From positions 8,546,989 to 8,610,988 of the forward strand of contig CAIIXF020000006.1 in NCBI GenBank assembly GCA_903813345.2: 64,000 nt of DNA, read 5' to 3'. Under the pieces are notes generated by a model. It ran no database searches, was not told the DNA's origin, and saw nothing but the letters and a program-made list of their open reading frames with translations. The translations under genes were made by a program, and so were the position numbers. Positions 60,501 to 64,000 of the stretch are shown piece after piece (positions within the stretch are counted from its first letter, which is position 1; the number at the start of each line of letters is the position of its first letter). This DNA is from Owenia fusiformis. Its lineage: Eukaryota > Annelida > Polychaeta > Sabellida > Oweniidae.

Positions 60501-62487
60501 ATAAGCTTTCCTTGTTTATACCTGCATTGTGGAATTTGTTGTGACTGGTCCCTACCTATTTGCACCTAGCTCATTGATAAAGAGCCTAACGTACCTGCAT
60601 TGTGGATTTGGGCGTGACTGGTCACTACCTACTTGCACCTAGCTTATTAATAAAGAGCCTAACGTACCTGCATTGTGGAATTGGGTGTGAAGTTATCTCC
60701 AAGGCCGTTCAGGGCAAACCGTGTTGCATTCCACATCTTGTTACAGAAATGTCTATATCCTTGTACACGTAAAACATCCAGATTGATATCTCGACCTAAA
60801 ACAGTTAAACATGGGTGTGTCCCTTAAAAATATTCACATCCATATTCCCTTATTTCAATTATCTTTATGATATAACATATCAAACATCTTAAAAAACAAC
60901 TGATTTGCTCTAGTAATCATCACAGACTCTTGAACTTTTGAGAAACGACATCAAGACATATACATGGCCCTATGTGGCCTCGATGGATCATGTTTTGAAG
61001 CCACGTACTTGTGTTTAGAGTGAACTATATTTCTTGCAGTCATATACTTCTTCTTTTACAATATATTTGAACTATATATTTGTGAAATAAATTGCCTTTC
61101 AAAATATTTCAGATGCTGATCATGTTCAATGAGCTTTTTAAGAAACAGGAACATGTAAATGAACGGATACTCCAGTATGTAATGCTATATAGATCTATGA
61201 ATAGAGGGCACCATTTTATAATTTCAACAAGCATTCTATTATAGTAATGATATGCAATATATAAATATTTATATTATACAGTAGATGTATATTGCACTTG
61301 GAGAGAATTTAAATTGTTGGAATACAATACATTGTATATGTTACTACAAATTGAACAGGAAACCTCATACACATTGTCAGAGGGGTCTGGTTCAATGCTC
61401 TTAATGTATGCAGTATTCATATTCATTTTAAGTTCCAATCAATATCTCATCTATTTCCATCAGGATATAGCCTGTATCCAAAACCTCCCATAACATAACC
61501 TTCATATATGTACCTTGTGATGTGTAAGCACAAAGGGCAAACCTAAGAGCATCAGTCCCACATTCAGGGATACCATTAGGATAGTCTTCTTTCTGAAAAC
61601 AAACAAACTTTTACAAAAATACTCCATTCCAGAATCTCTATAAAGTTGAGTATGTCAAATATAGCAAAAACAATGCATCTACAATTTCAGTTGACAGGAA
61701 GACTTAGTAACGTTATATTCATTTCTTTTAAATACTCAAAAAGTACTGAAAAAGATTTAAAAAATAAATTGAAATATTGCAAAACTAAATTAATTTGTTC
61801 TTCTTAGTACATTATTACATTGAAAAAACTTACAATAAACACGCTTTTGTGAGAGAAGCTTTTAATGAAACAATAACACATATTTTACCTGTCCTTGTTT
61901 TGCTCTTTCTATCTCCTTGGGGTCAAGGTTGCTCTGATATAGTTGTTTATGAAGGCCCTGAAAAAATATGTAGAACTTTATCATTTATGTTTACAGAACA
62001 AGACATGCATAAGTTTAACAACAATAATATCTGTGTTTTTAAGATTTTTTCTTTTTTCTAAACCATAACCAGCATGCCTAAAACCTAAAGCTAAGCTCAC
62101 ACCAACGGCACTTTGATTGCGCTTTAAAGCGGCATGCAAAGCCGCTTTGCTTTTTAGAGCCATCAAAGCGCCGTTGGTGTGAACTTAGCTTAATCAGATG
62201 TTGGCATTAGTCTGACCTACTTTCCTAAAAATCTAAAGTTGAATGGATAAGCTGTTTTCCTGGGATAATTTCAATTTCATTCAAAAATCCATAATCTTTT
62301 TTTATTTGAAAAAAAATCCTTAATACAGCAATATGTCACCACTTCTTGGTAGTGTCATAAAAATGTTAAGTTGTTCTTTTACCTCTAGTGGTATCCCAGT
62401 GATGACATCAAGAGGATCTATGACATTTCCAAGAGATTTGCTCATTTTCCTACCATGAGCATCACACACCATGGCATGCAAGTACAC
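24546..62487 (-). CDS. VARS1: Valyl-tRNA synthetase (cytosolic type), C-terminal 416 residues, ten exons
   Basis: Exons in transcription order: 62383-62487, 61889-61957, 61514-61592, 60668-60795, 28984-29139, 28442-28648, 28008-28119, 25240-25415, 24870-25019, 24546-24614. All borders are GT-AG and phases match (1251 bp with stop). The enzyme charges tRNA-Val with valine. The first exon here carries the class I signature [17 protein letters not shown], the ATP-binding KMSKS loop. Then come [20 protein letters not shown] and [13 protein letters not shown] (stem-contact and anticodon-binding region), [11 protein letters not shown], the helical [15 protein letters not shown], and a C-terminal coiled-coil arm (last two exons, rich in Lys/Glu/Asn) that binds tRNA. 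The HIGH motif, editing domain and N-terminus lie beyond the right edge. One intron (29140-60667) is about 31.5 kb and hosts a gene family on the other strand. Three exon borders are accompanied by tandem copies of themselves. Confidence 0.95.
25416..25700. repeat. ~58-bp tandem repeat grown from a VARS splice acceptor
   Basis: About five copies of a unit containing actacaatagcagtacacaa and caagggtaaattacttttaa. On the minus strand each gives ctattgtag|tgtt, nearly the true acceptor cattgtag|tgttc at 25415/25416. The array thus lines up decoy 3' splice sites directly upstream of the exon 25240-25415. Confidence 0.9.
25870..26220. mobile_element. Inverted-repeat element with GC-rich core
   Basis: Arms containing tatttcatacctactgaggt (left) and, inverted, catcagtaggtatgaaatac (right) enclose a GC-rich inner hairpin (gggatggatacac / gtatccatccc) and a Phe/Lys-coding ttttt/aaaa low-complexity stretch. 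Probably a fold-back MITE; the exact ends are uncertain. Confidence 0.6.
26214..26342. repeat. Long hairpin palindrome
   Basis: The arms gttttggatacagg...atatgtgtatatccc and their inverse enclose a short loop rich in ccctcggtccctgcggtccc. A related end (ctgtatccaaaacctccca) occurs again at 61471, next to a VARS exon. Confidence 0.8.
26343..28007. repeat. 118-bp tandem repeat ending at a VARS splice donor (interrupted by a transposon)
   Basis: Units contain tgtatctatcaagggaggtg, ttatctgtatccacctcgag and gccaatgtttgtaaaatg. Two to three copies lie at 26345-26665, then an inserted element (26670-27845), then one more copy that runs into the donor of the VARS exon 28008-28119. On the minus strand each unit starts with gtttgtatttct, the same as the genuine donor gtttgtatttct, so the array is a row of donor-like sites. 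Confidence 0.82.
26670..27845. mobile_element. Non-autonomous element with inner ~120-bp tandem repeats, copy 1
   Basis: It starts agaacaacggcaacgccaaa and ends gaacttcgttcgatgggat. The start region contains the inverse of the end (tcccatcgaac). Inside, units of about 120 bp with aaaatggcggccattttt, accaaatatgaacaaaatcg and cactacttttcgagttatag repeat. Near the right end is a gtacgtacggacgg run. It is inserted within the 118-bp array, whose flanks rejoin exactly when it is removed. Confidence 0.82.
30267..30737. mobile_element. 471-bp inverted-repeat element with 6-bp target duplication
   Basis: The ends are caggcctgtcaact and its inverse agttgacaggcctg. The target duplication cagcat (30261-30266, 30738-30743) is proved by the paralogues, where the same codons read ggacagcatagcatg without interruption. 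The body is rich in gcgtgac/tcacgca words. No coding capacity. Confidence 0.9.
30819..32106. mobile_element. Non-autonomous element with inner tandem repeats, copy 2
   Basis: Same termini (agaacaacggcaacgccaaa; gaacttcgttcgatgggat) and the same internal tandem units as 26670-27845, here with a (ggac)n run at 32031-32068. It interrupts pseudogene D between codons for the Asn-Pro-Asn stretch and Glu-Asp-Ile. The paralogues give the empty site. Confidence 0.85.
32965..33384. mobile_element. MITE with ~50-bp inverted repeats
   Basis: The arms begin ggggaggcatcaaaagtt and extend through aactaaataaatctagtt in inverse order at the right end. The paralogous spacer (37240) reads ctccagctctaagtaatcaa without it, which marks the empty site. 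The open frame inside (33071-33307) is not a gene. Confidence 0.85.
33730..33990 (+). pseudogene. Strongly decayed ParB/Srx-like exon-1 remnant
   Basis: Aligned to intact exon 1 the order of landmarks is preserved: ttactattacgacaaattca (start), cctattctttagtcagaata (for YFSQDSI), gtgaaacaatcaatgtgata (for SETFNEI), aaacccaaatggagagata, gcatgcaggtgtttctatat (for CRRLYI) and catcaaaagctt. Stops occur in all frames. Confidence 0.65.
34346..36644 (+). CDS. ParB/sulfiredoxin-like protein with C-terminal CaaX box, copy A
   Basis: Exons 34346-34814 and 36529-36644 (phase-1 intron) encode 194 residues. About residues 25-115 look like a ParB/Srx fold: [12 protein letters not shown], a helix [13 protein letters not shown], the strand IPPITVV, then [20 protein letters not shown], which lies where ParB has its GERR box and sulfiredoxin its GGCHR box. 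[12 protein letters not shown] and [17 protein letters not shown] follow. Exon 2 is a polar Gln/Asn/Ser tail ending [13 protein letters not shown] is a CaaX box expected to be farnesylated, with two upstream Cys that could be palmitoylated. The biochemical activity is unknown; ParB relatives bind or cut DNA or hydrolyse CTP, sulfiredoxins repair peroxiredoxins. The start lies in the conserved leader aacatttgagagaaaATG. The stop is directly followed by a duplication breakpoint. Confidence 0.8.
34935..35892. mobile_element. pogo/Tigger-like MITE in copy A intron, carrying a nested MITE
   Basis: Ends cagtaaaacctgtctaa and, inverted, tatacaggtttta with flanking TA on the left. The same element occupies the corresponding intron position of copy B (38802-39322), so it predates that duplication. 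Here it is split by the nested element 34955-35385. Confidence 0.75.
34955..35385. mobile_element. Short deletion derivative of the 6.1-kb fold-back element
   Basis: Starts agatgcgagtagaaataatc and ends taactacctactcgcat. Both ends match the ends of the element at 54374-60476 (left for about 250 bp, right for about 60 bp). Copy B has the empty site (cctgtctaatttgaacacc), so this insertion is younger than the A/B duplication. Confidence 0.82.
36653..36993 (+). pseudogene. ParB/Srx-like copy E, 3' part only
   Basis: The last ~50 bp of an exon 1 (36653-36702, encoding [13 protein letters not shown]...), an intron, and a full exon 2 (36914-36993) ending DDSWCTII. It is nearly identical to the corresponding part of copy D (32372-32711). 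Its 5' part is missing because the segment is fused just behind the stop codon of copy A. Confidence 0.85.
36994..38205. repeat. Duplicated spacer before copy B
   Basis: Paralogous to 32712-34345 but without the MITE at 32965-33384. A possible TATA element (tttatataatt, about 38143) lies about 60 bp before the copy-B start; copy A reads tttacataacc at the same place. Confidence 0.75.
37490..37830 (+). pseudogene. Strongly decayed ParB/Srx-like exon-1 remnant, second copy
   Basis: Paralogue of the remnant at 33730-33990 with the same landmarks (cctattctttagtcagaaca, gcatgcaggtttttctatat), further damaged by a local duplication of catcaaaagcttatatacaa (about 37725 and 37773). Confidence 0.65.
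38206..40420 (+). CDS. ParB/sulfiredoxin-like protein with C-terminal CaaX box, copy B
   Basis: Exons 38206-38680 and 40230-40420 (phase-1 intron) encode 221 residues. The domain is as in copy [75 protein letters not shown] and [14 protein letters not shown]. The tail (about 63 residues) is longer than in copy A because it contains two segments (HGFDQST and an 18-residue block before the end) that copy A lacks in frame. It ends [11 protein letters not shown], a CaaX box with adjacent Cys-Cys, resembling the dually lipidated tail of Ras proteins; I therefore infer membrane attachment. Immediately behind the stop a minisatellite starts that is built from the stop-codon region itself. The function is unknown. 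Confidence 0.8.
38802..39322. mobile_element. pogo/Tigger-like MITE in copy B intron
   Basis: TIRs cagtaaaacctgtctaattt and, inverted, gttcagatatacaggttttactg, flanked by TA on both sides (38800-38801, 39323-39324). It is the intact counterpart of 34935-35892. Confidence 0.85.
40440..42215. repeat. ~73-bp minisatellite, about 23 copies, derived from the stop codon and 3'UTR of copy B
   Basis: The unit contains atgcaatcatgtaaaaactt, the tract aactctg(t/a)atacaac and ggttcatatcccaccgctgc. Two unit lengths alternate (aggcacaactctg... and agcataactctg...). Each unit repeats the end of the gene (acaatcatgtaaa, i.e. Ile-Met-stop). The single-copy form of the unit follows the stop of copy C (48842-48920: gatcatgtaaacgtt...gattcatatcccactgctgc), so amplification happened after these genes split. 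Confidence 0.93.
42287..43158. mobile_element. Mariner-like palindromic MITE, 872 bp
   Basis: Inverted arms start cactcccctccataagtttg and match for about 250 bp. TA duplications lie at 42285-42286 and 43159-43160. No transposase. The open frame at 42776-42988 lies in an arm and is meaningless. Confidence 0.88.
43753..43867 (+). pseudogene. ParB/Srx-like copy F, N-terminal fragment with lost start codon
   Basis: The family leader tttgagagaaa is followed by ATA instead of ATG (43753-43755) and then by a frame nearly identical to copy C ([28 protein letters not shown]) that stops at a TAA (43865-43867), where homology ends. The upstream sequence (cttagaaatatggt) also matches that of copy C. 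Confidence 0.85.
43868..45791. other. No gene recognised; possible small inverted-repeat element
   Basis: ggggttccccaagaggtac (44241) and ctctttgggagcccta (44606) could be the ends of an element related to 45792-46172. Two open frames (44758-45030 minus, 45564-45749 plus) look exon-like only by chance GT/AG signals and match nothing I know. Confidence 0.4.
45792..46172. mobile_element. MITE, ggctccccaag termini, 7-bp target duplication
   Basis: Ends ggctccccaagaggggg and, inverted, ccccttggggagcccca; flanking tatagag at 45785-45791 and 46173-46179. The inside is rich in gtcac/gtgac words. The left flank (aaacaggttttactgta) looks like the end of another pogo-like MITE. Confidence 0.78.
46479..48860 (+). 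CDS. ParB/sulfiredoxin-like protein with C-terminal CaaX box, copy C
   Basis: Exons 46479-46953 and 48673-48860 (phase-1 intron) encode 220 residues. Domain landmarks: [88 protein letters not shown] and [17 protein letters not shown]. The tail, rich in Gln/Arg/Ser/Gly with an Arg-Asp bias, ends [14 protein letters not shown] is a classic farnesylation-type CaaX box, with two further Cys in Pro-Cys repeats. It is the most diverged intact copy. Its intron is homologous to that of A/B at its start but lacks the pogo-like MITE. The start is in the conserved leader gaaacatttgagagaaaATG. The function is unknown. Confidence 0.8.
47640..48140. repeat. Degenerate tandem repeat with ggtca/tgacc words
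   Basis: About five diverged units built of gaacttctgagaactctgta, gatgattttgaaaaa, ggtcaatttgaaacaagtt and gaccttg...aaggtcat. Repeats of this style are frequent in bivalve genomes as I recall. It ends at a ccaaccgcca microrepeat (48170-48225). Confidence 0.8.
49001..52957. mobile_element. 4-kb fold-back element with tandem-repeat arms
   Basis: Arms of about 1.1 kb (49001-50105 and about 51700-52957) are inverted copies, starting agtgctgtcagaatgtgggt. Within the arms a ~160-bp unit repeats (ttggatggatgctataactt, ttggttaccatggtaaccag). The middle contains a smaller hairpin (agggcagcactgttctg against cagaacagtcctgccct). The 3' flank of copy B (about 43172-43200) has the empty site: tgtacatacttctaagaact against tgtacat[element]acatagttctgagaact here. 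No transposase was found; the open frames (e.g. 50367-50609) resemble nothing. Confidence 0.85.
53205..53405. repeat. Degenerate ~30-bp repeat (gataagttggtacctct)
   Basis: Seven to eight loose copies of a unit with gttggtacc and cttatga. Confidence 0.7.
53527..53750. mobile_element. hAT-like MITE, 224 bp
   Basis: Termini cactggcggatctgggg and, inverted, gatccgcccctg, the form typical of hAT elements (CAGxGGCGGATC). The flanks share agtac (53522-53526, 53751-53755). The interior holds mirror-like gggcc/ggccc words. Confidence 0.75.
54110..54373. repeat. ~65-bp repeats carrying a copy of a VARS exon end and donor (left group)
   Basis: Four units with gtacctgcattgtggaattg and cttattgataaagagcctaa. 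On the minus strand each unit reads the last ~20 bp of VARS exon 60668-60795 followed by the donor gtacgtt. They belong to the same array as 60500-60667 and were split off by the element 54374-60476. Confidence 0.88.
56942..57154 (+). pseudogene. Remnant of a transposon-encoded EEADT-type protein
   Basis: A 70-residue frame contains [20 protein letters not shown] and, 25 residues on, [10 protein letters not shown] recall animal proteins with (S/T)NxEEADTRxLLHA...xSxDTDVxVL, which look like FEN/PIN-type acidic nuclease motifs and are often found in repetitive copies. The match is short, two motif positions are changed (Val for Ala, Glu-Cys for Asp-Val), and the frame ends early, so the assignment is tentative. 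Confidence 0.35.
57528..58568. mobile_element. Nested MITE with gtaccc-repeat termini
   Basis: The left end has caactggtacccaagacaag with the motif acccaaga-caa-tcgt repeated about six times. The right end is the single inverse cttgtcttgggtaccagttg. The interior is very AT-rich. It lies in the centre of the 6.1-kb fold-back element. Confidence 0.75.
60500..60667. repeat. ~65-bp repeats carrying a copy of a VARS exon end and donor (right group)
   Basis: Two to three further units of the 54110-54373 array directly abut the true exon end at 60668. Each presents, on the minus strand, cacaatgcaggta(c/t), the same junction as the real donor. Confidence 0.88.
62089..62193. mobile_element. 105-bp hairpin MITE
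   Basis: Nearly perfect inverted repeat starting aagctaagctcacaccaacg with centre gcggcatgcaaagccgc. It lies in the VARS intron between the KMSKS exon and the next. Confidence 0.85.
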
Positions 62488-64000
62488 CTAGAAATACAAG
62501 AAATTAAGGTATGAGAAATGCATATACAAGAAAACCTCTGGAAATGGAACATCTTTGGTTCTACAGAAAACTGTAACATGTGTTGTTGAGGTGTTACACT
62601 TTCAGAAATATTCCACTTTGCAGTTATCTTTGTTCATGTCTCTGTGTAAACCCTTACCAGTGTGAGGATGATATGGGGTATTTTACCCATTTGAAATTTC
62701 AATCTGGTATACTGATAACTCACTAGCTCAGTGGTTCAGCATATGCCCGGATTAGCGAGGAGTAGTGGCTTCCAATTCCCACTGGTGTCATATAACACAC
62801 AATTTCATTTTTTGTTTGCATTAACTTGTTCAAAACACAAATTAGTGAAAAAACAATGGGCATAAATTCCATGGAATTGTTCAAAGATAGCCAAGAGTTC
62901 ATCATTTTCTTATCCTCATCATAACAACATAAAGTCTACATAGTTCAATTTACATTTTGGTACGTATTAAATAGGAAACTTGTTCTCGCACAGGATCCTC
63001 CACAAAGCTGTTAAGGAAACAACTCATTCTGGTAACTAGATGGAAACAATCGACTTAGGAGCATATAATAGCAAGTATTGGAAATACTGTATTACATCTC
63101 CAAGTTATATCAACATCTTATCAAAATAAAGGAGCCTTTGTTTCCCAGTTTTAATTAAATATAATGGATTGTACCCCTGTCATTCACACTAAACAAACAC
63201 ACATACTGAGGATAATATTATTCAATAATATTACTCAAACATGACCAATTGACCATATTGTAGAGTCTATATCAACCAATCAAACTGCAGCATAGCTGTT
63301 CTCGAATTCTCAATAGATGAATGACCATTCATTATGTAATCTTCATCCAAGAATCTGTATTGTCTTAAGATGCCACATCCAGGGCTCTGTCTGGTCAGTG
63401 GAGAATTTTGACAACAGAATGATAGCAAAATGTCTCTTTGGTAGGCCCCTATCTTATTCTTTGAAAAATGTTTTCTTCATTCTTTCTTAATGTTTGAGTT
63501 AGAATAATAATATGACATTAAAAGGTAAATTCCATACGTTTGGGACTGAATGTCAGTAAAAATGCACTCAATTTGTGCTTTGAATGACATTCTGTCCAAC
63601 TTGTGATGAATTTCTAATATTGAATGGCCTATCATTATTTATTCCCAAAATAATAATACATCAACTGGTAATTACTTCATTGCCTACATTCTGCTTGGTT
63701 CTATTTATGAAATAAATAAAAGCATTTAATCCTGACCCATTCATAAATTACAACTACTTTGTATATAGGAGAGATTTGCTGTTTATGCTGGAGAGATTTA
63801 GGAGAGATTTGCTGTTTATGCTCAGGGATGGTATTTTTTGTCAGTTTGAAATCTAAACAAAGAGAGAAGATACTCATCCTTCATTTCTCAAATCAATAAG
63901 TTAGCAATGTCAATGGCTATCAATATCTTCATTTCTTCAGTAAGTCTTGTTCCCGATACAAATTAATTATAAACAAGCAAAATATCATCCTCCTGAGCAG
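62488..64000 (-). other. VARS intron, continuing past the window; tRNA-like SINE remnant at 62715-62785
   Basis: No exon for the expected preceding motif (ILFFWVARMVM region of valyl-tRNA synthetase) could be found up to 64000, so it lies outside. ctagctcagtggttcag (A-box-like) and tccaattccc (weak B-box-like) about 45 bp apart suggest an old tRNA-derived SINE. A direct repeat of aggagagatttgctgtttat (63768, 63800) is also present. Confidence 0.5.

Noticed and set aside
62494-64000. Searched for the preceding VARS exon (FFWVARMVM region)
   Set aside because: No matching minus-strand sequence seen; presumably beyond the window.

Overview
The window is eukaryotic nuclear DNA from an invertebrate animal. 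It is AT-rich, its genes have GT-AG introns, it holds the first exon of an ABL-type kinase, and it is dense in short inverted-repeat transposons and minisatellites. The repeat style (motifs such as aaaatggcggccattttt, runs of ggac, 'tgaccttg...ggtc' arrays) suggests a marine lophotrochozoan such as a bivalve, brachiopod or nemertean, but the species cannot be fixed from the sequence.

Layout. 1-9.7 kb: satellite DNA and palindromic transposons, probably the first intron of an ABL kinase whose N-myristoylated first coding exon lies at 9735-9858 (minus). 12.3-17.6 kb: a complete five-exon ZDHHC12-type palmitoyltransferase (plus), with a complete single-exon GT10 fucosyltransferase nested antisense in its intron 2 (13334-14725). 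A dozen decayed copies of the acceptor half of the DHHC exon sit in front of the real exon. 17.7-24.5 kb: a mariner-like element, decayed reverse-transcriptase fragments and no recognisable host gene. 24.5-62.5 kb: the C-terminal part of valyl-tRNA synthetase (minus, ten exons from the KMSKS exon to the stop; the N-terminal part lies beyond the right edge).

One VARS intron of about 31.5 kb (29140-60667) hosts, on the opposite strand, a tandem family of small genes with a ParB/sulfiredoxin-like domain. Three copies are intact (34346-36644, 38206-40420, 46479-48860), one is broken by transposons and a frameshift (30217-32711), and several are fragments. Each has two exons. Exon 1 carries the ParB/Srx-like domain, with a cysteine where sulfiredoxin has its catalytic one. 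Exon 2 is a short polar tail ending in a CaaX box (CTIM, CAIM or CTII), in the intact copies preceded by extra cysteines as in Ras tails. I propose a lipid-anchored ParB/Srx-like family; this is the most novel object here.

Second theme: tandem arrays repeatedly start exactly at gene boundaries (ZDHHC12 exon 4 acceptor, two VARS donors, one VARS acceptor, and the stop codon/3'UTR of one ParB-like gene), producing rows of decoy splice sites or decoy stop codons. Third theme: paralogous segments preserve empty sites, so several transposons can be delimited precisely and ordered in time. The linkage ABL - ZDHHC12 - VARS (with a GT10 fucosyltransferase) recalls the human MHC paralogons (9q34, 6p21, 1q25, 19p13).
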